From the NCBI RefSeq assembly GCF_003443735.1, contig NZ_CP031969.1, forward strand, positions 3,348,001 through 3,412,000: a stretch of DNA of 64,000 nt. The letters are read 5' to 3'. The number at the start of each line of letters is the position of its first letter. Positions within the stretch are counted from its first letter, which is position 1. A program made the position numbers and the translations under genes. Below, piece after piece: positions 35,220 through 45,272 of the stretch. This DNA comes from Streptomyces sp. CC0208 (GTDB lineage Bacteria > Actinomycetota > Actinomycetes > Streptomycetales > Streptomycetaceae). The notes under the pieces are model-generated. The model was not told the DNA's origin and ran no database searches. It worked only from the letters and a program-made list of their open reading frames with translations.

Positions 35220-36872
35220 TCAGCCCAGCCGGTCCGCGAGCGCCTTGAACCGCGTCCAGGTCAGGGCGGGCTTCCCCGGGTCCCACAGCTTCTGCACGGT
35301 CGCCCGCAGCGGCATCCGGATGCCCGCGGCGACCTGGTCCTGCGTCTGCGCGTTCGGGAAGTCGCACCACACCGCGAAATACCCGCCGAGGATCTGGCCG
35401 TCGTACTTCGCGGGAACGGCTGTCGTGCCGCGGACGACTCGCGGCGTCCACTGCTCGTAGATCCGCTGTCCGGTCGGATAGTAGAACTGGTTGGGCTGCC
35501 CGAGGACGTAGTAGAGGAACTTGTCGTTGTAGTTGATCAGCTTGCGCCCCGTGCTCAGGTACTCCACCGGCTGCCGGGCGCCGATCTCCTTCCCGGTCCA
35601 GTACCCGACCTGGATGTCCTTGTCCGGCTGGACGGACGTACCCCGGAAGAAGCCGTCGTTCCACGCGCGCGGGGTCTTGCCGTGCTTGCGGACGGTGGCG
35701 GCGCGGTCGTTGAGCCAGCCGGTGGTCAGGTCCTCGACGGTGGCGCCGGCGCCGTAGGCCTTCCTGGCGGCGGTGGCGAGCTGCGGGTAGGTCCCCGCCG
35801 GGTCGGAGACCATCAGCGCGCGGTACTCGTCGCCGCCGAGGTGCCACCAGGCTCCGGGAAAGAGCCCGGCGTACTCGTTCAGCAGATCGTCGACGATCTT
35901 GGCGGAGGCGGGATTGGAGATGTCGACGGTCCCCTGCGGGGTGCTCCCCGCCGCGCTGCGCAACTGCAGCTCGGGATGCGCGGCGATGACCGCGCCCAGA
36001 TGCCCGGGCGAGTCGATCTCCGGTACGACGGTGATGTGCCGCTGGGCCGCGAGGGCGACGATCCTCCTCACCTGCGCCTTGGTCAGGTGCTGCTTCGACA
36101 CGATCTCCGGGTGCGAGTCGGACTCGATCCGGAACGCCTGGTCGTCGGAGAAGTGCAGCTGGAGTTCGTTGAACTTCAGGTCGCCCAGTTCCCGGACCCG
36201 GTCCTCGATCCAGCGGGCCGTGAAGTTCTTGCGCGCGATGTCCAGCGAGAACCCGCGCACCGGCTTGGCGGGCTCGTCGCGCACGACGCCCTCCGCCGCC
36301 GTACCGCCGCCGCGCACCTCCTGCTTGAGCGTGCGGGTGCCGTAGAACACGCCCCGGTCGTCCGACCCGCTGATGGCGACCCGCCCGCCGCGCACGGTCA
36401 TGCGGTACGACTCCGGGTCCGCGCCTTCGTCGTCGTTGAGCGTGAGGCGCACGTCCCCGGCGCGTACGTCGTCCTTCTGCCCGGCGTACGTCAGCCCCAG
36501 CTCACCGGCGAGAAGGCGCCCCTCGTCGGCGAGGTCGGCATCGTTGACGACCACGCGCCGGCCGGAGGCGGGACGCCAGCCCGGGCCGCGCGCCGGGGTG
36601 TGGGCGCGGACGGCGGGGATGGTGCGGGGAGTGGTGGACAGGGGGTAGGACCGGGTGGGACTGGGGGCCGCGCTCGGGGCTTTCGGCGGGACCGGGGAGT
36701 CCTCCGATCTGCCGCCCGCGGGTGACTGGGCCTGGGACTGAGCCGATCCGGCCGGGCCGCTGTCGCCGCCCGCCCACAGCCCGAGGCCCACCCCGGCGGC
36801 GACGGTCACGGCGACCGCCCCCACGATCAGCCCCTGTGTTTGCTTCTCCGGTCGCTTCCTGTGCTGGCTCAC
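35220..36872 (-). CDS. Exported beta-N-acetylhexosaminidase (GH20)
   Basis: 550 aa. An N-terminal transmembrane or signal helix (about 14-35) is followed by a Pro/Ser linker, a GH20b-type domain and the GH20 TIM barrel. The catalytic Asp-Glu pair lies near residue 343 in WWHLGGDEYRAL; other family segments are NELQLHFSDDQAFRIES and VVPEIDSPGHLGAV. It releases terminal N-acetylhexosamine from chitin or wall-derived sugars outside the cell. Confidence 0.92.
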   Translation of the reverse strand: MSQHRKRPEKQTQGLIVGAVAVTVAAGVGLGLWAGGDSGPAGSAQSQAQSPAGGRSEDSPVPPKAPSAAPSPTRSYPLSTTPRTIPAVRAHTPARGPGWRPASGRRVVVNDADLADEGRLLAGELGLTYAGQKDDVRAGDVRLTLNDDEGADPESYRMTVRGGRVAISGSDDRGVFYGTRTLKQEVRGGGTAAEGVVRDEPAKPVRGFSLDIARKNFTARWIEDRVRELGDLKFNELQLHFSDDQAFRIESDSHPEIVSKQHLTKAQVRRIVALAAQRHITVVPEIDSPGHLGAVIAAHPELQLRSAAGSTPQGTVDISNPASAKIVDDLLNEYAGLFPGAWWHLGGDEYRALMVSDPAGTYPQLATAARKAYGAGATVEDLTTGWLNDRAATVRKHGKTPRAWNDGFFRGTSVQPDKDIQVGYWTGKEIGARQPVEYLSTGRKLINYNDKFLYYVLGQPNQFYYPTGQRIYEQWTPRVVRGTTAVPAKYDGQILGGYFAVWCDFPNAQTQDQVAAGIRMPLRATVQKLWDPGKPALTWTRFKALADRLG

Positions 36873-37027
36873 ATCGTCAACCTAGGGCCTGGAGAGCGGG
36901 AGCCGTGTCCACCACACGTTCCGAAACTCTCCCGTGCGGGTGAAATTCGGGCATCCGTCGGACAGGTCATGTCCACTCTCGATAACGTGATGTCACACCG
37001 CTCACAGCTTCCTCTGCCGAAACACAC

Positions 37028-37558
37028 GTGACGCCCACACATTCTCCCGGCCGACTGGCCATACCGTCCCTGCCCACCGTCCTGGACGCCTTCAACAGCG
37101 CTCCCGCCGACGAGGCACGGCCCCTGCTCCTGGAGTGTCTGCGCAGCCTGCGCTGGGCCGAGCGGGTCGTGGCCCACCGCCCCTACCCGACCGTGGACGC
37201 ACTGCTCGCGGCCGCGGACGAGGCGGCGTACGACCTGACCGTGTCGGACCTCTCCGAGGCCCTGGCCGCCGAGACCCTGCCGGCACTGCCGGAGGGGGTC
37301 TACTCGGCAGCCCACATGGCCATGGACGCGGCCCACGCGGCCTACGAGTCCCGCTTCGGCCACGCCTTCGTCATCTGCCTGGACGGATTGCCCCCGAACG
37401 AGGCCCTGGACCACGTCCTGGCGGGCATCCGGTCACGATTGACAAACGATCCGGAGGAAGAACGCGTGGTGGCGGCAGAGGAACTCCGCCGTCTGGCGAG
37501 AGGCCGTCTGGTGGCCTCCCTCAAGGGCACGGGCGCGACCGGTCGCCACGGCGCATAA
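37028..37558 (+). CDS. OHCU decarboxylase-like protein lacking catalytic motifs
   Basis: 176 aa. The fold is that of 2-oxo-4-hydroxy-4-carboxy-5-ureidoimidazoline decarboxylase (FNSAPADEARPLLLECLRS, AAYESRFGHAFVICLDGL, IRSRLTNDPEEE, ELRRLARGRL). The family's HPxIG segment with the catalytic His is replaced by A-A-E-T-L-P, and the E-Q-x-G segment by A-A-H-M-A, so urate-pathway activity is doubtful. GTG 37028 gives the family start. It precedes sdhC by about 190 bp. Confidence 0.7.
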   Translation: MTPTHSPGRLAIPSLPTVLDAFNSAPADEARPLLLECLRSLRWAERVVAHRPYPTVDALLAAADEAAYDLTVSDLSEALAAETLPALPEGVYSAAHMAMDAAHAAYESRFGHAFVICLDGLPPNEALDHVLAGIRSRLTNDPEEERVVAAEELRRLARGRLVASLKGTGATGRHGA

Positions 37559-37748
37559 CAGGAGAGACCACCCCATTAGCCGCCGAGTTCCCCCATCTGC
37601 GTGCCACTTTGATCACACAGGTAGGCCCGGGCTAAGCCCAGCGGCGGCACATCGCTACGATGCTGGGGGCCGGTGGACCGTACCCGGCCGGGCCCGACCG
37701 ACAGCACAAGCCGGCAGGCCCCAATACCCCGCTCCCGGAGGGACTTCC
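37559..37748 (+). promoter_or_regulatory. Leader region of the sdhCDAB operon
   Basis: A 190-bp non-coding stretch with a TACGAT -10-like hexamer near 37655 and GGAGGGA (37738-37744) as the sdhC ribosome binding site. A GGGCTAAGCCC palindrome lies near 37628. No clear -35 is seen. Confidence 0.4.
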
Positions 37749-38129
37749 GTGCCGGCTGGAACGCTGTACCGCGGCCGGGAAGGAATGTGGTCCTGGGTGG
37801 CTCATCGAGTCACCGGCGTCCTCATCTTCTTCTTCCTGTTCGTTCACGTGCTGGACACCGCTCTCGTCCGTGTCTCACCCGAGGACTACGACAAGGTCGT
37901 AGCCACGTACAAGACCCCGCTCGTCGCGTGTCTGGAGTACGGCCTCGTGGCCGCCATCCTCTTCCACGCGCTCAACGGCCTGCGCGTCATCGCCGTCGAC
38001 TTCTGGTCGAAGGGCCCGCGCTACCAGAAGCAGATGCTCTGGTCCGTGGTCGGCCTGTGGGTCGTGCTCATGATCGGGGCGATCTACCCCGTCCTCGGCC
38101 ACGCCGCTCGTGAACTGTTCGGGAGCTGA
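37749..38129 (+). CDS. sdhC: Succinate dehydrogenase cytochrome b556 subunit
   Basis: 126 aa with three transmembrane helices. The N-terminus is the SdhC signature (YRGREGMWSWVAHRVTGVLIFFFLFVHVLD), with His residues for haem b. A second conserved His lies in ILFHALNGLRV. First gene of the complex II operon; GTG start with GGAGGGA upstream. sdhD follows after 5 bp. Confidence 0.95.
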   Translation: MPAGTLYRGREGMWSWVAHRVTGVLIFFFLFVHVLDTALVRVSPEDYDKVVATYKTPLVACLEYGLVAAILFHALNGLRVIAVDFWSKGPRYQKQMLWSVVGLWVVLMIGAIYPVLGHAARELFGS

Positions 38130-38134
38130 TACCG

Positions 38135-38617
38135 ATGGCGACCACTGAAACCACCGCTTCCGGCATCGGCCCCGTGGAAGGCGACTCCGGCTACGGCGTC
38201 GACAACCCGGCGCCCCTGATCGAGGCCCCGCGCAAGCGCACCAAGAAGACCCCTCGCTCGACCCGCGGCAACTTCGAGATGGCCGCGTGGCTGTTCATGC
38301 GCCTGTCGGGTGTCGTGCTGGTCGTCCTGGTCATCGGGCACCTGCTGATCCAGCTGGTGCTGGACGGCGGCGTCTCCAAGGTCGGCTTCGCCTTCGTGGC
38401 CGGCCGCTGGGCGTCCCCGTTCTGGCAGGTCTGGGACCTGTTGATGCTGTGGCTCGCGATGCTGCACGGCGCCAACGGCCTGCGCACGATCATCAACGAC
38501 TACGCGGAGCGCCCGAACACCCGGCTGTGGCTCAAGGGCCTGCTCTACACCGCCACGGTGTTCACCATCCTGCTGGGCACGCTGGTGATCTTCACCTTCG
38601 ACCCGAACATCCGCTAG
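38135..38617 (+). CDS. sdhD: Succinate dehydrogenase hydrophobic membrane anchor subunit
   Basis: 160 aa. A ~50-residue soluble N-terminal extension precedes three transmembrane helices. [22 protein letters not shown] and [16 protein letters not shown] are the quinone/haem-side segments of the family. It anchors the SdhAB dehydrogenase to the membrane together with SdhC. Confidence 0.93.
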   Translation: MATTETTASGIGPVEGDSGYGVDNPAPLIEAPRKRTKKTPRSTRGNFEMAAWLFMRLSGVVLVVLVIGHLLIQLVLDGGVSKVGFAFVAGRWASPFWQVWDLLMLWLAMLHGANGLRTIINDYAERPNTRLWLKGLLYTATVFTILLGTLVIFTFDPNIR

Positions 38618-38636
38618 GCACGGGGCTGCGAGAATC

Positions 38637-40391
38637 ATGAAGATCCACAAGTACGACACCGTCATCGTCGGCGCCGGTGGCGCGGGCATGCGCGCGGCCA
38701 TCGAGTCGACGAAGCGCAGCCGCACCGCCGTGCTGACCAAGCTCTACCCCACCCGCTCCCACACGGGCGCCGCGCAGGGCGGCATGGCCGCCGCGCTCGC
38801 CAACGTGGAGGAGGACAACTGGGAGTGGCACACCTTCGACACGGTCAAGGGTGGTGACTACCTGGTCGACCAGGACGCCGCGGAGATCCTGGCGAAGGAG
38901 GCCATCGACTCGGTCCTCGACCTGGAGAAGATGGGCCTGCCGTTCAACCGCACCCCGAACGGCACGATCGACCAGCGCCGCTTCGGCGGTCACTCCCGCA
39001 ACCACGGCGAGGCCCCGGTCCGCCGGTCCTGCTACGCGGCCGACCGCACCGGCCACATGATCCTCCAGACGCTGTACCAGAACTGCGTCAAGGAGGGCGT
39101 GGAGTTCTTCAACGAGTTCTACGTCCTGGACCAGCTGATCACCGAGGTCGACGGCGTGAAGCGGTCGGCGGGCGTGGTCGCGTACGAACTCGCCACCGGC
39201 GAGATCCACGTCTTCCAGGCGAAGGCCGTGATCTACGCGTCCGGCGGCTGCGGCAAGTTCTTCAAGGTGACGTCGAACGCGCACACCCTGACCGGTGACG
39301 GCCAGGCGGCCGTCTACCGGCGCGGGCTGCCGCTGGAGGACATGGAGTTCTTCCAGTTCCACCCGACCGGCATCTGGCGCATGGGCATCCTGCTGACGGA
39401 GGGCGCCCGCGGTGAGGGCGGCATCCTCCGCAACAAGGACGGCGAGCGCTTCATGGAGAAGTACGCGCCGGTCATGAAGGACCTCGCGTCCCGTGACGTC
39501 GTGTCGCGGTCGATCTACACGGAGATCCGTGAGGGCCGCGGTTGCGGTCCCGAGGGCGACCACGTCTACCTCGACCTCACGCACCTTCCCCCGGAGCAGC
39601 TGGACGCCAAGCTGCCCGACATCACCGAGTTCGCGCGCACGTACCTCGGTATCGAGCCGTACACGGACCCGATCCCGATCCAGCCCACCGCGCACTACGC
39701 GATGGGCGGCATCCCGACGAACGTCGAGGGTGAGGTCCTGGCGGACAACACGACGGTCGTTCCGGGCCTGTACGCGGCCGGCGAGGTCGCCTGCGTGTCC
39801 GTCCACGGCGCCAACCGTCTGGGCACGAACTCGCTGCTGGACATCAACGTGTTCGGCAAGCGGGCGGGCATCGCCGCCGCCGAGTACTCCCAGAAGGCCG
39901 ACTTCGTCGAGCTGCCGGAGAACCCGGCGGAGCTCGTCGTGGCGCAGGTCGAGCGCCTGCGGGACGCGACCGGGACCGAGCGCGTGTCGGTGCTGCGGCG
40001 CGAGCTGCAGGAGACCATGGACGCGAACGTCATGGTGTTCCGCACCGAGCAGACCATCAAGACGGCGGTCGAGAAGATCGCGGAACTGCGCGAGCGTTAC
40101 CTCAACGTCTCGATCCAGGACAAGGGCAAGCGGTTCAACACCGACCTCCTGGAGGCCATCGAGCTCGGCAACCTCCTCGACCTCGCCGAGGTCATGGCGG
40201 TGTCGGCCCTGGCCCGCAAGGAGTCCCGCGGCGGTCACTACCGCGAGGACTACCCGAACCGTGACGACGTCAACTTCATGCGCCACACCATGGCGTACCG
40301 CGAGGTGGGCGACGACGGCACCGAGTCCATCCGTCTCGACTACAAGCCGGTCGTCCAGACCCGCTACCAGCCGATGGAGCGTAAGTACTGA
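38637..40391 (+). CDS. sdhA: Succinate dehydrogenase flavoprotein subunit
   Basis: 584 aa. FAD-binding N-terminus ([13 protein letters not shown]); the [14 protein letters not shown] segment has the His that binds FAD covalently. [21 protein letters not shown] and the [10 protein letters not shown] segment complete the active site with Arg and His residues. It oxidises succinate to fumarate and passes electrons to SdhB. The stop overlaps the sdhB start by 1 bp. Confidence 0.97.
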   Translation: MKIHKYDTVIVGAGGAGMRAAIESTKRSRTAVLTKLYPTRSHTGAAQGGMAAALANVEEDNWEWHTFDTVKGGDYLVDQDAAEILAKEAIDSVLDLEKMGLPFNRTPNGTIDQRRFGGHSRNHGEAPVRRSCYAADRTGHMILQTLYQNCVKEGVEFFNEFYVLDQLITEVDGVKRSAGVVAYELATGEIHVFQAKAVIYASGGCGKFFKVTSNAHTLTGDGQAAVYRRGLPLEDMEFFQFHPTGIWRMGILLTEGARGEGGILRNKDGERFMEKYAPVMKDLASRDVVSRSIYTEIREGRGCGPEGDHVYLDLTHLPPEQLDAKLPDITEFARTYLGIEPYTDPIPIQPTAHYAMGGIPTNVEGEVLADNTTVVPGLYAAGEVACVSVHGANRLGTNSLLDINVFGKRAGIAAAEYSQKADFVELPENPAELVVAQVERLRDATGTERVSVLRRELQETMDANVMVFRTEQTIKTAVEKIAELRERYLNVSIQDKGKRFNTDLLEAIELGNLLDLAEVMAVSALARKESRGGHYREDYPNRDDVNFMRHTMAYREVGDDGTESIRLDYKPVVQTRYQPMERKY

Positions 40392-41170
40392 TGGCAACCC
40401 CGACCCTGGACAAGGCGGACGCGGCCGGCACGCCCGAGCCCGGCTTCGCCGACTCCCCGTACATCACGGCCACGTTCCGGATCCGCCGCTTCAACTCCGA
40501 AGTCTCGGCGGAGGCGACCTGGGAAGACTTCCAGCTGGAGATCGACCCCAAGGAACGTGTCCTCGACGCCCTGCACAAGATCAAGTGGGAGCAGGACGGC
40601 ACGCTGACCTTCCGCCGTTCCTGTGCGCACGGCATCTGCGGCTCGGACGCGATGCGGATCAACGGCAAGAACCGTCTGGCGTGCAAGACGCTGATCAAGG
40701 ACATCAACCCGTCGAAGCCGATCACGGTCGAGCCCATCAAGGGCCTGACGGTCCTGAAGGACCTCGTGGTCGACATGGAGCCGTTCTTCCAGGCGTACCG
40801 CGACGTGATGCCCTTCCTGATCACGAAGGACACGAACGAGCCGACGCGTGAGCGTCTCCAGACGGCCGAGGACCGCGAGCGCTTCGACGACACCACGAAG
40901 TGCATCCTCTGCGCCGCCTGCACCTCCTCGTGCCCGGTGTTCTGGAACGACGGCCAGTACTTCGGCCCGGCGGCCATCGTCAACGCCCACCGCTTCATCT
41001 TCGACTCGCGTGACGAGGCGGGTGAGCAGCGCCTGGAGATCCTCAACGACCGCGACGGCGTGTGGCGCTGCCGCACGACCTTCAACTGCACGGACGCGTG
41101 CCCGCGCGGCATCGAGGTCACGAAGGCGATCCAGGAAGTGAAGAGGGCGCTGATCACTCGGCGCTTCTGA
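40391..41170 (+). CDS. sdhB: Succinate dehydrogenase iron-sulfur subunit
   Basis: 259 aa. The N-terminal plant-type ferredoxin site is CAHGICGSDAM plus a later Cys for [2Fe-2S]; the C-terminal domain has CILCAACTSSCPVFW and CTDACPRGI for the [4Fe-4S] and [3Fe-4S] clusters. It carries electrons from SdhA to the membrane quinone site. A ~25-residue N-terminal extension is typical of actinobacteria. Last gene of the operon. Confidence 0.97.
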   Translation: MATPTLDKADAAGTPEPGFADSPYITATFRIRRFNSEVSAEATWEDFQLEIDPKERVLDALHKIKWEQDGTLTFRRSCAHGICGSDAMRINGKNRLACKTLIKDINPSKPITVEPIKGLTVLKDLVVDMEPFFQAYRDVMPFLITKDTNEPTRERLQTAEDRERFDDTTKCILCAACTSSCPVFWNDGQYFGPAAIVNAHRFIFDSRDEAGEQRLEILNDRDGVWRCRTTFNCTDACPRGIEVTKAIQEVKRALITRRF

Positions 41171-41189
41171 TCTCCGTTCTCCTACGGTG

Positions 41190-41240
41190 AGAGGGCCCCG
41201 TTCCCCGGTTCGCGCCGGGGCGGGGCTCTCTCGTTCTCAG
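41190..41240 (+). terminator. Terminator after sdhB
   Basis: A GC-rich imperfect stem (AGAGGGCCCCG against CGGGGCTCT, with an inner CCCCGG / CCGGGG stem) is followed by a pyrimidine-rich TCTCGTTCTC tract, 20 bp after the sdhB stop. Confidence 0.75.
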
Positions 41241-41294
41241 CCAACCCCCGTGTGGACACTGTGACTTGTGGGGTTTGAGTTGCAGACTGTCCTC

Positions 41295-42080
41295 ATGGCA
41301 CTCCTGAGGAAATCCGCCGCCGCGCTCTGCGCCGCCGCAGCGGTACTGCTCGCGATACCCCCCACTGCCTCCGCGACCCCCGCTCCCCACGGGCTGCTCG
41401 CCCGGGAGAACTTCGACCGTCTTCCCCTCGGTCCGGTCACCGAGGGGCGCGGCTGGACCACCGACTCGGACAACGGCACGTTGACCGTTGTGCCCAGTAC
41501 CACGGGACATGGGCATCAGCTGCGGATTCGTACCGAGGGCAACGGCCGGGCCTTCCTCGTGTTCGACGAGGTCTCGCCGCCCGGCAACAGCTTGTGGGGG
41601 CGGGTGCGGCTGCGGGTCGGAGGGTTTCCCAGTGCGCCGGACTGGGCCCACTGGACCATCGCCGAGGCGTCCGGGGCGGGTTCACCGACGCTCGTGCGGC
41701 CGTTGGGCGGGCAGTTCGCGCCGACCGACGGCGGTAACTTCTGGGGCGTCGGGTCCGATCTCGGGCCCACCGGCGACTGGACCTCCTGGAAGACCTCCTC
41801 CCCGGCCGTCGCAGGGAAGTGGCAGTGCGTGGAGTTCCATCTCGACGCCCGCGACAACCGCGTCAGCGTGTACCTCGACGGCGTGGCGCAGTCCGGCCTG
41901 ACCGTGTCCACGAAGGAGCACGGGGGGACCGCCGACGACTTCGTCTTCCCGCGCTTCGACAAGCTGAAGCTGGGCTGGCAGCTCTATCAGGCCGACCCGA
42001 CGCCTTCGTCGTACGACATCCGCATGGACGACATCGCGCTCGGCACGCGGCGACTGGGCGGCTGCGGGAACGGAGGCTGA
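41295..42080 (+). CDS. Secreted protein with predicted jelly-roll fold
   Basis: 261 aa. A clear signal peptide ends near PPTASATPAP. The mature part is beta-rich, with F-D-R-L-P-L-G, a GxxxxxxVRLRV strand and a WQCVEFHLDARDNRVSVYLDG segment, like LamG or Cip1-like carbohydrate-binding proteins. Two Cys may form a disulfide. The substrate is unknown. ATG 41295 starts the signal peptide. Confidence 0.6.
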   Translation: MALLRKSAAALCAAAAVLLAIPPTASATPAPHGLLARENFDRLPLGPVTEGRGWTTDSDNGTLTVVPSTTGHGHQLRIRTEGNGRAFLVFDEVSPPGNSLWGRVRLRVGGFPSAPDWAHWTIAEASGAGSPTLVRPLGGQFAPTDGGNFWGVGSDLGPTGDWTSWKTSSPAVAGKWQCVEFHLDARDNRVSVYLDGVAQSGLTVSTKEHGGTADDFVFPRFDKLKLGWQLYQADPTPSSYDIRMDDIALGTRRLGGCGNGG

Positions 42081-42164
42081 TCTCGGATTGCGCCGGTGCG
42101 CGGGGAAGCCGTCAGGGACGGTTACGGGAACCTGTGACGGCCTCCTTCGCGCCCGTTGCGACGG

Positions 42165-44627
42165 TCACAGCTGGCTCAGGATCGTCGGGTCCGTGATCCG
42201 CGTGTCGTCCGCCAGCATCATCGCCTTGCTGAGGATGACCGCGAGCATGCGGTCGCCCTCGTAGGGGAGGTAACCGGCCTGCGGGGCGGACGGGTTGGAC
42301 TTGGGGACGATGCAGAGGTACTGGTCGTTCGGGGTGCGGAGGATGTTGCCCGAGCCGAGGTGGATCTTGTACGTGTGGCGGTCGCCCTTGACGTGGAGGA
42401 AGCGGCCCTCCAGGGTGCAGCGGTCAGCTATCGCGAGTCTCGGGATCAGGCGGTCCAGGAGGAGACGGCGGGTCTCGGCGCTCTGGTTGAGCTCTCCGAA
42501 GCCGTACGACGTCCAGTACTCCTGGAAGCGGCCGCCGGGGCCGCCGTCCTGCCAGGTGGGGTCGTTGCCGATGCTGGCCACGCCGACGAACAGGTCGACG
42601 TCGCGCAGGACTTCGGAGAGGACCAGGGGCGGGATCTGCGTCAGCGGCAGGGGGTCCACCGGGTCCGCGCCGTCGCGCAGCCACATGCGGTACTCGCCGC
42701 CCGCGCAGTGCGCCGAGTTCTCCGGGGCGTCGATCGGGTAGAAGCGGACCTGGTCGGTGCGCAGGCGCAGGAAGGTGCCGGAGTCGGTGATGTCCGTGTA
42801 GTCCTCGCCGCCCTCTCCCTCGATCCAGTACTCGGCGCGCAGGCCCCAGCGCGGGAGGTCGCGGGCGGGCGGCGGTGCCTCGTCGTCGACGGCCAGGCGG
42901 AGTTTGTTGCGCCAGCCCCGCGCCGCCGCCAGGGAGTGGAACTGGTGCTGGCGCAGGACGTGGGCCGCGAAGCGGTTGGAGTAGGTGCCGGTGGCGCGCT
43001 CGGCGTCGGTCAGCAGGTAGACCTCGCGGTGGGCCTGCTTGAAGGGCTGTGTCACTCCGTGGCGCTCCAGCCAGTCGCGCCAGGCGACGATCTCCGCGGG
43101 GGTGTGGTCCACCGGGTGCCACAGGCGGACGTTCGTACCGTCGGTGACCGGGGTGTCGGTGACCGTGCGCAGGGCGCCTTCGGCGTGGCCGACCGTCGTG
43201 CCGTCCACCGTCCACAGGAGGCGGCGGGCCAGGGTGCCGACCAGGGGATGGTCCAGGTAGCGCTCGCACCAGGTGGCGTAGGACCAGGTGCGGTCGGCCA
43301 GGAACTGGCGGTCCAGGCGCTCGCCCTGCGCCGAGAGCATCCTGTCGATGTCCTTGACGGTGGCCTTGAGCTCCTTCAACTCCTCCGCGTGGTCCCGGCG
43401 TACGGCGGCGGGCACGGTTCTCACCGGCTTGCCGCTCGCGTTGTGCCAGGTCAACACGGCTTTGGTGCCTTGGACTTCGAGGACGGCGGTGGCCTCGCCG
43501 AGCCGGTGCTCCGCGCGGCCCACCCCGGTCAGGCCGTACGCCGGCACGGCCAGTTCCTCGATCTCCTCGCGGCTCAGGCCGAGGGCGACGGCGCGGGCCT
43601 CCAGAGCCGCGTCGAGCAGCTTGGCGGTGTTCTTGTACGTCACCCTGGTCGCCAGCCGGGCCAGTTCGGCGAGGGCGGCCTCGCTGTCGATGCGGGCGAG
43701 GGCGTTGACCCCGGCGTTGGCGACCTTCGGGTTGCGCGGGCCGAGGCCGGCGACCTTCCTGAGGGACGTCTCGACGAGGGCGCCGAGGGCGCGGGCGGTG
43801 TCGGGGTGCGGCGGGAGGAGGGAGAGCAGCCAGGCGAGGCCGCGCAGGGCGTTCGCGTTGTAGGGGTCGTAGGCGCTGTTGACGTCCGGTTCGTAGCGCC
43901 CGCGGTCCAGCTCGAAGGTGCGGGGGCGGCCGACGAGGGCGAGCCAGCGGATCACGGCCTCGCGGACGCGGTCGGGGCCGAGCGCGTCGACCAGGGCGGT
44001 GGCCTGCTTGTCCCACTTGGCGGAGGGCTTCGCCGCGGTCGCGGTCGCCATGTGGGTCAGGAGCTGCTGCCAGACGTCGTCGGTCTCGCGCAGGGCTTCC
44101 TCGGCCCACGCCTCTCCTACGTTGAGGGGCGGCTCGGTCAGCTTCTTCGCTGTCCTCGGCAGGTCCTCGTTCTGGTAGGCGTGCAGGACGGCGCGGCGGA
44201 CGGTGGCGACGACGGCGGGCGCGATCGGGCGGCCCGCGGCCAGCTCGGCCTCGATGAGGTTCTCGTAGCGGGCGCCGTACCAGAAGGAGTGCTGCCGGGA
44301 GATCTTGTCGAGCAGGGCCAGGCGTTCCGCGGTCAGGCGGTCGTGGGGCGGCAGGTCACGGGAGACGATGCCCAGCAGGATCAGCGCGTTCTCCCGGGCG
44401 TTCGGACCGGCCTGTGCCGAGTGGTACTGCGTGACGAGGCCGTCGGCGACCCTCGACCGCGCCTGCGGCGGCAGTTCGCGCAGTCGGGCCAGGACGCCGT
44501 CCCACAGGCCGGTCCAGTTGCCGTTGTTGGCGATCGCGGCCTTGAGCAGGTCGACGGCGAGCCCCTCCAGGTCGTCGTCGGCGACGCGGCGGCCGATCAG
44601 GTCCTTGTACTTCTGGATCTCGCCCAT
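42165..44627 (-). CDS. DUF4132 domain protein
   Basis: 820 aa, cytoplasmic. The N-terminal ~350 residues are HEAT-like helices (ALARIDSEAALAELARLATRV). The C-terminal half has the DUF4132 hallmarks: GERLDRQFLADRTWSYATWCERYLDHPLVGTLARRLLW region, PVDHTPAEIVAWRDWLERH, QPFKQAHREVYLLTDAE. Related to MolR/WGR-associated proteins of unknown role. It lies 2 bp after a small gene, so the two form an operon. Confidence 0.75.
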   Translation of the reverse strand: MGEIQKYKDLIGRRVADDDLEGLAVDLLKAAIANNGNWTGLWDGVLARLRELPPQARSRVADGLVTQYHSAQAGPNARENALILLGIVSRDLPPHDRLTAERLALLDKISRQHSFWYGARYENLIEAELAAGRPIAPAVVATVRRAVLHAYQNEDLPRTAKKLTEPPLNVGEAWAEEALRETDDVWQQLLTHMATATAAKPSAKWDKQATALVDALGPDRVREAVIRWLALVGRPRTFELDRGRYEPDVNSAYDPYNANALRGLAWLLSLLPPHPDTARALGALVETSLRKVAGLGPRNPKVANAGVNALARIDSEAALAELARLATRVTYKNTAKLLDAALEARAVALGLSREEIEELAVPAYGLTGVGRAEHRLGEATAVLEVQGTKAVLTWHNASGKPVRTVPAAVRRDHAEELKELKATVKDIDRMLSAQGERLDRQFLADRTWSYATWCERYLDHPLVGTLARRLLWTVDGTTVGHAEGALRTVTDTPVTDGTNVRLWHPVDHTPAEIVAWRDWLERHGVTQPFKQAHREVYLLTDAERATGTYSNRFAAHVLRQHQFHSLAAARGWRNKLRLAVDDEAPPPARDLPRWGLRAEYWIEGEGGEDYTDITDSGTFLRLRTDQVRFYPIDAPENSAHCAGGEYRMWLRDGADPVDPLPLTQIPPLVLSEVLRDVDLFVGVASIGNDPTWQDGGPGGRFQEYWTSYGFGELNQSAETRRLLLDRLIPRLAIADRCTLEGRFLHVKGDRHTYKIHLGSGNILRTPNDQYLCIVPKSNPSAPQAGYLPYEGDRMLAVILSKAMMLADDTRITDPTILSQL

Positions 44628-44629
44628 GG

Positions 44630-45022
44630 TCAGCCACCCACCAGCGGGACGAGCTTCAGGAACGTCACCTCGGTGCCGAGCACGAGGTCGATCTCCTCGT
44701 CGAGTTCGGTCACCTGACGGTCGCCGACCAGCACCAGGAAGCCGTTGCCCATGAAGGCCTTGAGGGCGAGCTCGGTCTGGGTCTCGGGGTCTATGCGGCG
44801 GGGCGTGCGCAACGCGTAGCCGTTCAGCACGCGTTCGGTGTCGGCGGGCTGGACCAGGCCCTGGAAGACGGCGGGCGTGCGCGCGTTGTACTCGGCGACC
44901 TCCTGGAAGACCCGGCGGCGGATCACCTCGCGCACGGCGAGCCGCTCCTCGGCGATCTCCAGGCCCCAGCCGTCGCTACGGCTCCCGCTCGTCGTCTCGT
45001 CGACGACCATCACGATTCCCAT
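44630..45022 (-). CDS. Hypothetical protein upstream of the DUF4132 gene
   Basis: 130 aa from ATG 45022. A charged central helix (IAEERLAVREVIRRRVFQEVAEYNA) and a C-terminal segment ending LGTEVTFLKLVPLVGG. Such small proteins are regularly encoded beside DUF4132 genes in actinobacteria as far as I recall. No enzymatic motif is visible. Confidence 0.65.
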   Translation of the reverse strand: MGIVMVVDETTSGSRSDGWGLEIAEERLAVREVIRRRVFQEVAEYNARTPAVFQGLVQPADTERVLNGYALRTPRRIDPETQTELALKAFMGNGFLVLVGDRQVTELDEEIDLVLGTEVTFLKLVPLVGG

Positions 45023-45074
45023 GCCGACGACAGTACGAGCCGGCACTGACAACGGGCCCCGGACGGCGGCGGAC

Positions 45075-45136
45075 CAGGGCCTGTCCGGCGGATCAGGGCC
45101 TGTCCGGCGGACCAGGGCCTGTCCGGCGGATCAGGG
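45075..45136. repeat. 19-bp tandem repeat
   Basis: Three copies of CAGGGCCTGTCCGGCGGAT (units start at 45075, 45094, 45113; the last base alternates T and C) plus a partial fourth. It lies between the divergent small gene and the AraC regulator. Confidence 0.9.
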
Positions 45137-45272
45137 CCAGGGCCTCGTATGACGATCCTGTACTTCTCCGAACCCGTCTCGCGGGTCAGAATGCTGGCGA
45201 GGCAACCGAGGACGATCTCAGCACGCACGTGTGTCGGTGGGAGCGCCCGGCGGGATCGGAGTGGGGACGGAA

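Noticed and set aside
42156..44717. Very long plus-strand frame
   Set aside because: Shadow of the DUF4132 gene; its translation is Gly/Val/Arg-rich with no domain features.
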